A program made the translations under genes and the position numbers. DNA of 64,000 nt from Sarcocystis neurona. Lineage: Eukaryota; Apicomplexa; Conoidasida; Eucoccidiorida; Sarcocystidae. Within the stretch, counting starts at the first letter, position 1; each line of letters opens with the position of its first letter. Below are positions 36,935 through 51,900 of the stretch, one piece after another. The stretch spans positions 2,002,798 to 2,066,797 of the forward strand of contig KL647289.1 in NCBI GenBank assembly GCA_000727475.1, written 5' to 3'. The notes under the pieces were generated by a model, which saw only the letters and a list, made by a program, of their open reading frames with translations, did no database searches and was not told the origin of the DNA.

Positions 36935-39900
36935 GTCCCCTCTCACTACGGCACGAAGCAGTGTGATTGTGGTACGGAAGGATGCGTATTTGTGGATGTC
37001 GTTGACCAGCGTAAACTGCTGATGACCACACTACCAGTGAGACTGCGCAAGTGTGTGGGCAGCTGTGAAGAGGGCGCTGCTCACGTCTGTAGAAAGGCTT
37101 CAAGTATGTCGTCTCGATTCCACTTGGTTGGCAGGTTTCTCGAGGCACGGAAGGCGGTGATATCCTGAATAACCTTATCACGGATATCCTGGGACGCACG
37201 TTCGAACTGCCACGCAGGCAGGCGCGCTCCGAGGCCGCGCGTGATGAAGCACGGCCGCAGGTCATGCAGACCCGGACTAAACGGGTACCACAAATCCTGA
37301 GAACAAGCCGACGTAGTGCGGGTACAACAAAACAAGGCAGAAACAAGCACAAGGACAAACGAAGCAATGCGTTTACAGTAGTGACGCGACTGACGTACGC
37401 ACGCATCTACACGAAGGGGTGGGTACCGGGCACTACACCACGACACCACGCACGCACGACAAACCGGAACACTCCGGGCACGCGTCAGGTCCGAGACACA
37501 CGTCCAGACTGCTAGCCAGAACGACACACGCGTGACCCAGGCAGAGAACAAAGCTGCCACAAAGACGTCAAAATCAAAAATCTCAAACAAATGATGACAC
37601 GTCGGCAGCTGCGTACGCACGACAACCGTGGCAACAGGGCTGCTTAGCACATTCAGGAAGACTCCCTTAGTTGCAATACAGCAGTCAGTTGTTCGCTCAG
37701 ACCACTCCTTCTCAGAGAAAAACCACAAAGGTGTTAGGCCTACCAATTTATGACGGAGCAAAGATAAGACCTCGTGCTCCAGCGCAAACAAAAAACTACT
37801 GCCAGGGTGGGAGAAAAAAAAATCCAAGCGGGAGAACAGAGATGATTCTTGCCAGAAAACACCAGAAAGGAGACGTTTCCTGAACGACAGTGGCGAAGAA
37901 CACTACCGGCGGCGCGCCGCGGACACACTGCTGCTCGGCTTGCAGTTAAAATAGGGCAGGTGTCTTGCAGCACAGATACGGCAGGTGTCTTGGAAGGTGC
38001 CGAAGTTATGCAGAAGAAAATGAATAGGTGCTGTCAAGCTAAGACGCCGCTCATCGGTACGCACTGTCAAAACATCTTCTTTAAAAGAATCTCGAACACA
38101 GAAGACCACCCACCAGGCGCCAGAGGTCGAACCAGACGCGAGAAGGACTCGGATCCTGCAGGTTCAGCCACACGTTCCGCTCGTTGAACATGATGTCTAT
38201 AGTTCGATACGGCAGCTTGGGTCCTCCCGTCGGCAGCACGTCTGCCCCTGCACGCCCGTCCAGCCTGTCGAATAGAGGACAAACACAGAGATCTGCACCT
38301 TGACGCCGCTGAAGAGTCGGCCCCCTTCACCTCGATTCTGTCGCTCAACTCTGAAGTGTGACAGTCTGTACGAGGGCATACGATAATCGCCCCCGCTGCC
38401 GTCGTGTTGAAGCTTACTGGTGCGAGCCTTCGTCGTCGCTGTCGTCGGAAACGGAGTAACCCAGAACGCCCATGCGCCACCTCTGCAGTGTCCAGACACC
38501 CAATATCAAGTCGAGAGAAACTGTCGAGCAGCAACCAAGAGGCTCGAATCTCCACTACACGAATAACGTAAGAGGTCGGCCAGCGAGCTTTGTTTTCGAT
38601 CACACAAGAACACACTCTAACGCTCTACCTTGTACAGCAGAGTTCGTACCTTTTCCCCGCACCGGCAATTCTGAGCGTACAAACAGACAATTCTACTGCT
38701 CCCCAGATGCTGTGACTCCGTTCTCTAGCCCCTGTTGCTGTCCTGCCGGACGGCTGTCGCCGCCTAGCTGCTCAGATGCCGCCAACGTCGTGGGGCTGCG
38801 CTACGCTTCCAATACGTAGTCAAACGAGAGCCACACATCGTCTCTGTTGAGTGTTCCTGCCTGGCGCCCCTCTCAGAACTCCACCTTGTCAAGTTTACGA
38901 CAGCTGACTTACGCGCTGCCTATTCAAAATTTTCAGCACTCCGACCTCAGGGTCGTCTCGCAGCCTGACGTAACAACACAACAGTCAATGTGACGTATGT
39001 TCGTGCACGTGTGAGCATATGTATACACGCATGTATACATATTCATTATCACGCACGCGCGCACATCTGGACGTCTAGCAGACATGCCATAGACAGGTAT
39101 GCACACATAAAATCTTTCGGCCCATCAGGGTACACTTTGATGTCCTCTTTGGAACAGAGAGAGCCACGTGCGGCACAGGTGCATTCCACACGGCGCGTAA
39201 AATGCGGGACTGCACCTGGAAGAGCGTCCAACTGTCTGGTTTGCTCCGTTCGGACGAGCACTTGCTCCATCAGACGTGACCTCTATAATTTCGCGGCCAA
39301 CACTGGAAAGTGTGTTTATAAAAATGTACGAGTGCGGCTTGTGCATCTGCTACGCGCGTGCACATATACGGACGCATGTGCCCACATACGTATGCTCCTC
39401 GGCATATGATCAGCTACGAGCGTGTGCTGTGCAGTCCACGTGTAGCACCGGCACTGACGTTGTTCAAAATATGCATGTTCCTCATATTCGTTGTTCAGGC
39501 GCCTTCCACGTGCTGCAGCTCCCTTCACACTCCTGTTGCTGCCCACGAGGCACTCAACAGCCTTGCAGTAGCCCCAGCGCCACGGCATCTGAGCGTGAGC
39601 CGGCAACTGTCCCCTCTCCTGGTTACCTCATTAATACGTGTGGACGGAAGAAACGATTTTTCAAAGTGTAGACGTTTCCCGTTGTTGTTTCCCAAAACTT
39701 CACTATAGCATTCCCTTTGTCTGCATCATAATGAAAGGACGCGACCCAGGCGTGAAACTGCTTATCCCAGAGCGTCCCTGCAGTTGGCACAGTACAGCAC
39801 AACGACTACAAAAGCAGTCGGCGGAGGCGGAAGCAGGCGCATGCGCCGACCGCACAATCTGGAGCAAAAGTGGGTGTGTGGGATCGCGTCTTCACCCCTC

Positions 39901-42900
39901 TATGTTTCCTGGACGCAAACGCCTACGTTCACCCAGGTGCTGGCTAACATAGAAATACGCCCTACGTGTTCTACCACAGGTAGAACACCACGGCAGTGCT
40001 TCTCTCAAGTTCTTCTGCCTTCATGCTTCTCAAGACCACGTGTGCGATACATACGGTAGACTGTAAAAGACGCACAATGTGCAAATGTACGCGCGTATAG
40101 ATACATATGTATGTATTATATAGATACACTAGCAGATCCCTTGGGGAAGGCAACAAACCTGATACAACAAAGAAACACCTACAAAGATGTGCACCTTTTC
40201 CGACGTATACACACGTAACCGCTGTGCCGTATTCACGTGTAACCGCTGTGTCGTGCAGGCTGCAACAGAGAGACTGTCGCACACTGGCATGGCCTTGGGC
40301 TTCTCAACCACTACGCGGTTCCCCCTGCCGTAGCGCAGTGTATAGGAGCGTAGTCTCCGCGTGCGTCAGATAGGTCATCACGCGCGCGGACCGCCACCTC
40401 CGCTCCCTCCAGTGGCTCGTTACACGAGGTGAAGACCCCCGTCGCTACTATCTTTCACGTCTCTGTAGGCAACTTAGCCACCTCGCGCCTCCCCGTGCAA
40501 GAAGTGCGAGCGTCAGCCCCTGCTCTCCCCGTCCGCTTGTTCGCACTGCAGGAGCACTTTGAGAGAGCAACAAGAGCAGTCTGCTTACCGATGCAAACGA
40601 AGGCGTAGCGAGGCAACCCAGACAACAGACTGGCCATTAAGATGGAGTGGTCGAGAGCGTTTCCTGCTTTCAACTGCATTGTGAAGTCGGGCGTGTACAC
40701 CAAGTTCTCCCTCTTGATAGCAAACGGAACGCAGCGGATGTAATGAAACACGGCACTCTCCGACTCCACTCCGATGGGTGGCTTAATTCCTACGTACAGA
40801 ACGTAGCACAGGCTTCCCGTACACGTACGTTCAAGTCTATACGTGAAGATGCACGTGCGTACACAAATAGATGTGTATGCGAGTGGCTATCAGCGTATAG
40901 TGTCCTTCGGTGCTGGTACACTCCAACACTGTTTTCGCTCCCGTCAGGACGCCGTCGTCCCCCCCCGTCTGTTCGTTGATTCTTCATTCTTCTCCTTATG
41001 CCTGTGCCTGCCCTGTACTTTCCGTGTCTTCCTCTCTGTCGCTTCATGCTTCTTCGTCTTCTGCTCTTCGCTAGAACCCACACGTCTAAATGCGGCCTGG
41101 CGTCGAGCCTGTCCGAGTTACCCTCCCGGTGCACAGAGGATGCTACCGCTGGGAAAGGGGTGCTGCGACGCGAACTACAACACAGCGACTGCTCAGCAGC
41201 GACAAGCGGTAAGCTCCGTTAAGCCTGGACACTTCTCCTTGAGTTGACCTCTGTAGCCAGCACTTTGACGTATGCGTGAAAACAGCCACACTCCCGCTAT
41301 ACTTGCTTTGCCAGTCAGCGGGAAAGCGTCTCACGTTCTTCGAAACCAAAAAAAGGGAGAGAGGCCGCCATTCACTTACTGTCCATCGTCGTAGGTAGGT
41401 AACGCGTCTCCTTTCGTTGATCCAAGTACTCAACATCGAAGTAGCGGGGAGGTCCAATTTCCGCTTCGGAGTCCAGGAGGTTCTTCGCCTCTATCACCTC
41501 GTTCCACATTTTCTGACGGAACGCCCCAGACAAAAATCGTACCAGTGGAACATATGTAGGACTTAGGCTTTCCTTTTGAAAACGAAGGAAGTCCTGGTCG
41601 TTCTGCTGCTGCTGCTGCCGCACCTCGCTGTCACTTCTCATGTAGCTGTTGCTGCCCTTGCTGCAGCTGATCTTCGTGCTACTGCTGCTGCAACTCGTGC
41701 TGCGGCTGCGAACCGGCTACCCGCTCCTTCTCTCAGTGCTGTTAGGTTTGCTCTCCATAATCCAGACGCCACGCAAGTCCTCAAAACGAAAAAGCAGATG
41801 GTTCGACACCACAAGTGTGGGCGTGAACCCACGAAGCTAGTACGAAAAAGTGCTAGTGGTGACACTCACAAGTTCAGCAGACGAGCAACCACCTCGCAGT
41901 GCAAAGAGTTCGTCTCTGTAAAAGGACGCAAGAGTAATCAGGCAGCTTGTCACCGACTCTTTCTTACCTTTAAAGAATCGTAGCCTGCCTGAAGGGCCTC
42001 GGGCATCGCGCTCGTCGAAGAGTACCTCTCCGGAGCCGGGAGCCTGCGAGGTAGGCGCAGGACGCATGTAGAGGTGTTTCATCGCATCAAGAAGTTTTTT
42101 TGGCGCGCAGTCTTCGAACACGCCAGTACTTGTTACAAAGACGCGCTGCACGCAGGTCATACTCGTTGACCAGGTAATTCACGTTGGCCATCCTGCGTGA
42201 TATTATACAGCGACAGCGTACATTTCCAGAGGGACCTATGCACAAGTACGTATGTATGTACGTACGCATCTATGTGGAGATGCGCAAGTGCACACGCCCC
42301 TACACGCGTACGCACTGAGACAGTGACGTATCCCTGCAGGCACACACGCACGGGGAGAGCGTAGGCAGAAGCAGCACGGGAACCAAATACACGCATGCAG
42401 CAAGGCAGGACAACAAGGTACGGTGCACAGGTCCTGCTGTATAACGTGAACAACTATATTCGCCGCGAATCAAGAGAAGCTTGAAATTCCTGTTGTACTG
42501 GGGAAACACACTCCACGTAGCATCCCCTACTACATACTCCAAATGTAGTTGCTTTGCTCTCTCAGCCTGAGGAACGTCGCCGTTGGATAAAAAGAGCCGC
42601 AAGTTGGAATAAAGACAGCCCGGTTAAACTTGTAGCTGCAGGACCTCAACTGTAATCACTCGGCACTCAGATGCAATGACAGCACGTGACTTCTTCTCAT
42701 CGACTTGTGCCTGCACATGGTCTGCAGGAGGTAAAATAGTAGTAGTTCACTTTTTCTCATCAGCTGTCGCCTGCATATGGTCTGCAGAAGGTAAACCCCT
42801 GGGTCCAGTGTCGCGGTGCCTGGTCTCATATATCAAGAAAAGCGACACGGCTTTTTCCTCACAGTTCAGGGCCTGGTATCTTCTTCCAGGTACGCATTTC

Positions 42901-45900
42901 GCCAGACAGCCCCAGCGGGCGAACGAACGAGTAAACAGGAAAGAGCTACTCACGTGGGGACCGCCGAGTTGAGATGTATAAGTTACCGCAAAATTAACGA
43001 AGCGAGCAAAACAATTCCCGTACTTTTCCAGACCAGACACTTCTAGGAGGTCTGGACACGTCCAGGCCTCAAACTGAATTGTAGAGGGACGGTCGTCCTT
43101 GTGAATGAAGGAGAGTCGCCGACTTGTGACCAGTACACGCGTTTCGTAAGCTTGTCTTGTGTGGGACTCTCTGAAAAGTCAGCATGGAGAAACAACGGTG
43201 GACACCGCTCTTTTGAAGAAGGTTCGACGGACTGCAAATGTAGAGAGTGCGGCCTGCAGATTTGTTTCCGTCCCACGCAGGAAGGGAGCAAAAATAAAAA
43301 GGAGTGGTGTGCACAGGTCGAAGGCTGGCACTACTGCGACCCCTTCACACGTTTCGGAAAACTGAACGTAGAAAGTTGTTCAGTTCGTCCAAGCGCAGAC
43401 GTACTGTTACGTGCCGACGGGTGAATTCTCAGCTGTGGGCAACACTTCTGCAGACTGCTGCGGCACCCCACTCCCAACAGCGGTGAACCCTGTCTAGGAC
43501 GCAAAGTGGCTGAGGCAGGGGACCTAGCGAAAGCAGTATGCATAGCACCCCTAGTCGCAGCAGCGAGGAAAGTACTCAAGCTTGTCGATTTAGAGCGTAA
43601 ACCCGAAGCGCAAGAGGTTCTCTAGACTGATACGGCTATTCCTGGCAGTGTAGCTGTCATTAGTCGTATATCAGCAGATCTGATGAGAGCAGCCCCAGAT
43701 CGCGCATCGTGAACCGCGTAAAGCAGAACATACAGATCAATCCTTTCCTTCGGCACAAGCCCCCGCCGGGAATGTTTCTCGTTGAAAAAGATTTCGTAGA
43801 GAGAGAAACTGCAGCCGCCGAGGTGGTCGACGTAGCCTTGTCCCACTCCCCAGACGTCGAGCCACACTTTCCCTTTTCTCGTCAAATGCGGCACAGTTAT
43901 ATCCCTGCTCGGCGGCAGACGCAGGGGGATGGTGATCTGAACACAAGCCGCAGCAGAAGGTCGAAAGGCGGTGCTCGAGTGACCCCGCTGGATCAGCGCG
44001 TGGAAATGTATGTTACGGCTCCGTAGACGTGAGAAAGTGTGTGTGTGTGTCTGTACAGACGTGTAAAGTCGTGGGCGGATGGAAGAGGTCGAGACGTGCA
44101 TGCACCCTTGTGAAAACTTCTATTAGCTCACACACGGACAATGCACACGCGTGCACATGCCCACGTATGTAGGTTTCTCGCCCAGTCTGCGCAACACCGG
44201 CAGACCCGCACCTTGACAAGCCGTCGCTTGCTCCGCTTGCTTCGCAGAAGAAGCATCAGCACACTTGCTCTTTTGATACGTGCTTCTGCCCGCAGGGTCT
44301 GCCACCTCGAACAAGTGCATGTCTCCTGTGCTGGAAAACGCTTCATCCTTTCTACAGCTTTACGCGTGGCTGATGGAGCCCTGGAGTTCGTCTGCCAGTC
44401 TCTCGCGTCCTGACACTTCAACCGCCTCACTTCCCTGCCTAACATTGCGGGTGAAAAACTACTCTTGAACAGCAAGGCATGGGCATATCTGGCCAGCTTC
44501 CACAACGTCTGCGAGGTGAGGAATAATGAGCAAGATCCATCTTGCGGACCGTTCGCTCCTCACTGGGTGACAACAACAGGCCGTGCAAGAGAAGGGACAT
44601 CCCAGCAGGGACGACCCACAACGACTCTCGTCTGCTCTACCTGTGAACTGCGCGGCACTTCTGAGATGTGCGGAGGCATTCCATCGCCAGATGCACTTGC
44701 CCGCCATTTCTAAGTGGAACGTACAGCTTGCTTATTGAAAGTGCACGTATGCCAACGTATGTAAGTCCACACAGCCCCACGTGCAACACCAGCCGAAAAG
44801 AGAACGCGCCGCCGTGCTCGTCTCTTCTGCTCTGCGCCTTGCAGGAGTCTGTGTCGCGCGTCCTGCCCACACCCTCGGTAAGACAGAAGACGAGCTTGCA
44901 GCCAGGAAGACGTACCTCATCGTCCCACGTAGGATTGAGTGTATTTCGGACGATGCGCGTGCGTCGCGAGGTGCCGTCGAAAGATGCTTCCACGTAGCAG
45001 TCGACAGCAGGGCGATTATCAGGAGTGATAATCTGGTCCACGTCTTTTACTCGAATAACCAGGTAAATACGAGAACTGTCTGCCTGCATATCGAGGTGAA
45101 CAGGAGGAGACTGTCAAGCAGAAATCCAACAACAGTCTCAACGGCGACGAGCGAGGACCCAGGAGAGAGGAATTCGTACCGAAAACCTTGTTCTTCGCAG
45201 TTGTGAACTTTGTGGCGCATTCCTACTTTCCTAACCAAGCAAATCACGTGTGTGGTCAGGTGACTCGCTTCTCTGGCAGGGCTACACGATGCAAAGACGT
45301 ACAGAGCGAGCTCACGAGGGTGTGTGCATCTATATATATACATACTTAAGTACACAGGTGTGCCCAGACCTGCTCTTTCAAACTGCATTCCTACAGACAT
45401 TAATACCCATCCATGAGGAAAATCTGCAGAAGCGTTTCTTCTCTCGAGCACTTGCACACCTGCTCATCGCACTCAGTAGCCCCGCATATCTACGAACATG
45501 GCTGCCGGTGCCTGCACGAACACAAGCGCAGAGGGCGCGCTCCTGCTGCCACGTCGTTCCCACCAGGCGGTACACGCACCTCATATACATCTCCTATCTG
45601 TCTATAGCGAGGAATGTGGGGAATTTTGACAGTTCCCTCGACACTTCCGAAGCACCACCGCTCTAGATCTTCACTCCAGCCTTCCACCTTCGCCTGCAGC
45701 GACAGCCACGTCGGAGCCACCAGCTCGGTGCGCAGAAAGGGGTAGTCTACGACCCCCCGTAGCGGCAGCTGTCCGCACCCGATCTGCCGAACTACACGAG
45801 GAGCGCTCATATCTTCAACAGTGATCTGCCGGTGAGAAAAGGATAGCAGGGGTAGAACAACGTCGAGCTCGTTCACCCGCGATGGCCGTGAAGGTTCGAG

Positions 45901-48900
45901 GGCGACAAGAAGGAGGAGAGCAGAAACGGCGAAAAAATAGATTTCATTGAAACAGAAAACCCAGCAGGATGGAGCAAAGTTACTCGTCGACAATGAGAAG
46001 GGAGAAAGGGACGAGAGAAGCTGCACGGCTGGTCTATCGCTGGAAGACCAAAGGAAGAGCAGACTACCAGAGTGACACACGGGAGCAAAAAACGGGTGGC
46101 AAAACTGCATGACGAGAACGTGTCAACGAAATAGAAAGTGTAGGGCCCGGAAAATACGAGAGGAGGTCGAAAACGTAGGAAGGGCACATCAGACAGAGAG
46201 CGACAGGGCAACGGACAAAATGTCAAAAGAGAAGAAGCACAAAAGTATAAGTCGTCAAAGGGGCGGAAAGAAGAAGTATAACCTTCTTCTAAAAAAGAAG
46301 ACAGAACAGACAGAAGTACGGCGACCAGCAGGGACTGGAGGAAAAATCACGAAATGAGGACGTCGCTACGGCAACAGTAGAGCAGACGGAAGGACGCGGT
46401 GACTGCAAAGCTGGGAGCCGCCATCATATACATAGATACACACAGTAATTTATATGCAAACCGGACGAGGCAGTAAGAGTCTGCCTTGCGGCGATTGTGA
46501 TACTGCATGCAACCACGCCGCAGCACTAGCGAGGGACACCTGAATGCTCCACCACTCGCACGCGACGCTGTACCCCGCAGAATCGTAACCCGGACGGTTG
46601 CAGGAGATTCAAGTTTTCTCATTGCCATCCTCCACCAGTCACATGACACGTGAGACGCCTCAGCACGCAGTGGAAGTTGAAGTCTGGAGCAGAGCGACTC
46701 CTCCTTATGTGTCCAAGCGTATAATACGTGGGCTTTGAACAGCTGGTGCGTAGATACATACACACATACGCTGATTCGTACCCGTATGTGCCCACCTACC
46801 CAGTCTATATATTCACGTGTGTGTGTCTTTGAGCATGCACAACAGGAAGTACAAGTGGCCCTCTTCCAAGCTCCCTCTCCACGCCGCTCAACAGAGCCAA
46901 ACCCTGCGTCTGCTTATCTCTACGTGTGTGTAGACGGCAAGACGCCCTGACCTCCTTTAAAATCCCTGGAGCAACTTGAAGAATTAATGCGCAGCGAAAA
47001 CAGTCCACGTCTACACGAGGTCAAGACGCGTGCCGGCATCCGTCCCCACAGAAATCGAGCAAACACAATGCGGTCAGGCTGGAGGCCCAGTACACGGAGT
47101 GAAACTGTAGTGGACGACGTATGCCCTCGTGTGTATACCTCGTTTGTTGCGCACACTTTTCCTCTGCACAGATCTGCAATAATAAGAACGTGTCGAGATG
47201 CTGCACAACAATCGCGTTGCTGCGGATACTCGACGTTACACTCGTCACGAGTGAGTGCGCCTCTTTCCGTCGTATTCACGCATCATATACTCATATACGA
47301 AAAGACAGCTGTACACGGATATGCTTGGTTTGCGACCGCCCCCTTCAAAATGAAGCGAACCTGCAGGTAGGTGGAATCGAGGTCTCGGAGGGTGCCTCTG
47401 AAGTAGATTTCCCCAAGATTATCCCACTTCGGCGTGAGCGTGTTGGACAGCTCGGCCGACACTATGCTGATACCCTTGTTCATGGCGCTGGCGTGCAACA
47501 ACGAGATAGTAACACGCACAATCGGCAACGCGGGATTTCCGCTTTTGCCATCCGGTCCTGCCGGCGGTAGGGGCACGTGTCCTAACACCGCTTGAGGCAA
47601 ATCTGCGCTTTGATCCGACTGGAGAATTGTATTTTGATGAGCAAGAAGGATGTTGTCGATAACTGTCGGATTATGCTGTCCTACGTTACTTTGGAGGCCA
47701 TGCGCGCCGAAGATCGCCCCTCGTTCGCTTTCTTCCCTATTTACGTGAGTTTCGCGTTCAGCAGCAGGCACAGGCAGCTTCAGGGAAGCTCCCTCTTTGT
47801 CGAGATGGAACAGGACGGATCGGTTACGCCGCGTAGTGGGGTCAGGAACGGCTAGGTTATGTTGGGAGAGATTGCGCTGAGACCCGTCTTTCTCAACCGC
47901 GTCTGCTCTCCTCTCTCGTGACTCCGCACCTCCTCCCTGCCCCTCTACCTCCTTCGACGATGCCGCTGTCCCCTCCACTCTGCTTCGCATCCGATGCGAC
48001 CCGGCCTCCCCGTCTCGCCTGCTCAGCATCGTATGGCCTGACGAAAGCTCCCTGAAGATGTCATAAGCAACCGTATCATGTGGACACCATGGATACAGCC
48101 AAGTACACGGCAAAGCCGCGAACTCGGCGGTTTATCCCAGCATGCGGTGTGCAGCACAGCACACTCAGCCGGATATTTACGCATATATATATATACATAT
48201 AGAGAGAGAAACAGATACACAGATAGACAGGTGTGCGCACCTGGCGCAGCATACATACGGATGCGACAGGCTTTAATGGTACAGGTTACTTCTTCCATCC
48301 GTGGCTATGTGCGGTCCCTCGGCAGCAGCTCCAACGTGACATACGCAAGATGATGACGGAGTAGAGAAACAACTGAAAGGAGTGGAGACAAAGAACCAGC
48401 AACGCTGGAAGAAGACATTTGAAAAAATCCACAGACGGTTCATCCTGTGTGTGCAATTGTGAGCGAGTGTGGCCGTCACATGTACCCACTGTCAATCGAA
48501 AGAAGCCCACGGCTTTGACGTGTTCCGGAGGAGCACGCGAGCGATCTACGCAGTGTCCGGCGAGTGGTGTTCTGAACTGAGCACTCATCGCGTCTAAAAC
48601 CTCGCTGCACAGTCCCCACCTACGAAGCGTTTACACTTCACAACACCGGTCTACACAGGCGCCTCGAGGCCACGAGGCAGCGTCCTACTTGTGCATTACG
48701 CAGTTGCCATAGAGCTGACCTGGTAGAGCGCTTGTGCATTTCTTTCTTCACTTGTCGTTGCTGCATGGCATATTTGGCCTGATCCATAAGCCTGCGAGTG
48801 CCGTGTGCCATCGACTTGGAGCGCGTGCCCTGCCAAGACCTCGTCTTGGTCCTGCCCTGCACACGGTTCTGTAGCGTGTTGGTGGAGCTGATCTGTACCA

Positions 48901-51900
48901 ACCGCCACTTCAAGAAAGAAAATTCGAAGTCGTACAGCTCCTGGAAATACAGGTGAAAGCTGATGCGGCACCGCCTTGCACGTCGTCCTGCAGTCGTGTC
49001 AAAGAAATCCACCCTCTAGAAATAAACAAAAAGTATTCCCTGTCCGGGTAGTGCGGCGCCTGAAGACCCTGAGGGAAACCCTGTGCCCAAGAGGCCCCGC
49101 CGTAACCTGTACCTACATAAATTTGTCACGCGAAGTGCACAGCTACGACTTCCCAGCAACGCGTAGTACAAGTGAACCATTATTCTGCTACTACTCACCA
49201 ACGGCACCACCTACGCGGTGCTGCTGCTACGGACAGATCGGTGTTCTGCGTCTTTCGTACGCTGCGTACACGTTTCGATGAAGTGAGCATTACGGTGTAA
49301 CAGATTGACCCACCCAACTATCACGAAGATAAAGTCCCTGTTCTTCGGGGGCTGTGCCATCACGCGCAACAGCGTTAGCACACCACCTGCAGACTCCAGC
49401 CCACTGCAGGATCATTCAGCTGATTCTGCTTAACATGTGCTTGGCCACGTTGCGGACTCACACGCTCAGACAGCCTCTGCGGCAACACACGCATGTTACC
49501 CGTCTTGCGTCGATCTGACCACCTCTAACTACTACGAAGGCACCCCTTCGCATCACCTGTAAGTGTTGTTGTTAACAAAAAGAATTTCCCGCCGGTACAT
49601 CAGACTCAAATGGTTACTGACCTGTCCTACTACCCTCCAGTTCTACGCTTCCTCCACGCAGTGTTTTCTCACGCTTGACACACATGCCTTGTTCTCCCTG
49701 GCCCTCACCTTTGACAAATTTGTACAGGTCCCGTTCGACGTGCGTCTCTCCCGTGGCGAAACTGAGCAGAGCCTCCTCAAAAATCGCCTCCAAATGGTTG
49801 AGCGACCAGTTCTTGTACTCCCACACCTGCACGTCAACAAAAACCGCTAGTCACGCGAACACACTCACCCTGCTGCCAGGGTGTCTTAGCAGCCGGAACT
49901 TGCGGGGCCAGAGCAGCAAGTTACTATTCCCTGACAACAGGAGGAAGTTACGGTAGACCCCGACCCACTTGTTTGCGAAGGCTCCAATAGTAGTCCGCTG
50001 AAGCTGTTGAAGAACACGGGGTTCTGACACTAGTGGCACCCTCAAACAAGCGCACTATCAATGGTATGTGCAATACCAAGGCGAACAGGGAAAGACGTGG
50101 CGGTCGTAGAATCACATTCGTCAGCGGCAACAGTGCTACACAGACAATACTGTCACAACCGCGCACCACTTCCTCATGCTTCACGCTTGCAGAAGCTAGT
50201 GCCACTTCAGATCTGGCTACTCGGTGGGTGTTACCTTGATTTTCAGCTTTTCGCGCTCTAAATCCAGATAAGATCCGCGATATTCGAAAGCCTTGCGGAA
50301 ATGCAGATCCACCGGTTCGTCGCTTTTCATATCCGAGGCCACCGGAGTGCGCAAGTAGTTCTTGTCTTCACCTTTGGCATAGATACGGGAAGAGTTGCCC
50401 TTCTGAGTGACGCACGGGGGAACACGAGAGTCCCGAGATAAATAAAAAGGCGCCGCATTTTAGGCAGCACCGTTCGAACCGCCCCAGTAAAACGCTGCTG
50501 GTGGACGCCTACGTACGTACATATGTTTATGTACACAGACATATAGAGTTGGCGAGCCACTTTTCCCTTCGCACGAACCTACATACAGATGTGGATACAC
50601 GCAGGTACCTGCCTACATTCAGTCATAAGTACACGTCCTTATTTGCCACAAGGACGTTTGCTGCACAGGATTAATTTTTCCGTGAATTGCTCGACCGGCC
50701 AAATCGTCCCAACCAGAGCTTACGAGCATTGTTATGCTCCAGCAAGCACGGACTTTGAGCAGTGTCACCCGCCTGTCACAGCGTACTTGGTATACGGCTA
50801 TTGTCACTGACGTGTGTCCCACTGGAGTATATTCTAGTCAAGAAGGCATTGACACTAGAAGACATATTCAATATTATGAAGTGCTGCAGCGTGCGGACGG
50901 GTGTTGGTGGAAATCTCCTATCCTCACCCGCACTTTGCACTCCTCACGGGATCCGCCAAACTCAAATTCAACAAAAGCACTCAGGCGATCGTCCATGTAG
51001 TTCTGTATCTGCAAATTCCATAGCACGACCTTCCAGCGCCGTGGGTACGACCAGTGCTTCTTCTCGTCCGGAGTATCCCCCCGTTCTTCTTCTGGTTGAT
51101 CGATCAGTTCAAGGAACTCCTCGTACGTGTAGTTCTGTGCTCCTGCGGTACGCGTAGAAAACCAGGCTGCAGGACACCCGGTTTTTCTTGACTACGATTC
51201 ACTGAGGGTCATTAAAAAATGCAGATACCTTTGAAACGCATATGCCCGTCGCCGCATCTGCAATTGTACACCCCCAGGCGACGGTGTGAAATATCTGTAA
51301 ACTCGGCACATGCGTAGAACAAACAACAGGCTCGGCTGGCGTAGTGTACGACCACGACACACGTTCAAATGTGTGTCGCAGATGATACATAGTATCCGTC
51401 TACTGAGTCAGTTGGTGCGCGACAGCAGCAAACTACCAGGAACGATGTGTCTTATCGTGTGTACCGTGAAGAAGTCAAACATCTGCAGGCCCACGGCGTT
51501 GACGTACTACGTGCAGAACATGCAGCTTGACAGGAGTTCGCTACCAGACGGGGCTCTGAAAAGGACGTATAAAAATAGCAGGGAAGCCGCCACCAATTCT
51601 GCGTACAGGCTGGCTCCACGCACTAAGCTACACCTGGGGCTGTTCTGTCTTCATTGAGATATGAACGACTCACGGAACCCCAGTGCTTCTCCGTATCCTA
51701 CAAAGTGCAAGTGTTCGAAGAGAGCTGTCTCGAGGAGAAAGATCACGAAATTTCACCTCAACTAGGCGAACGCGGTCCACGCTCTTCGTCCACGAGACGA
51801 TGTAACATCCCTACCTTGCGCCCACCAGTGAGTTTCTACCAGTCGAGCCAGACATGGAGAGGCAGAGACGTAGTCACAATGGACGTCATACATCGGCAGC

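Noticed and set aside
36885..37827. Long - strand ORFs around exon 20 of the CC2D2A-like gene
   Set aside because: Only 37085-37296 is bounded by splice sites and fits the phase; the remainder is intron, including translated (TG)n.
44128..44516. A possible extra exon of the CC2D2A-like gene (WKLARYAHALLFKSSFSP)
   Set aside because: Exon 9 (ending NPTWDDE) joins directly and in phase to exon 10 (starting ITIPLRLPP), giving an uninterrupted C2 fold. Inserting this segment would break the beta sandwich.
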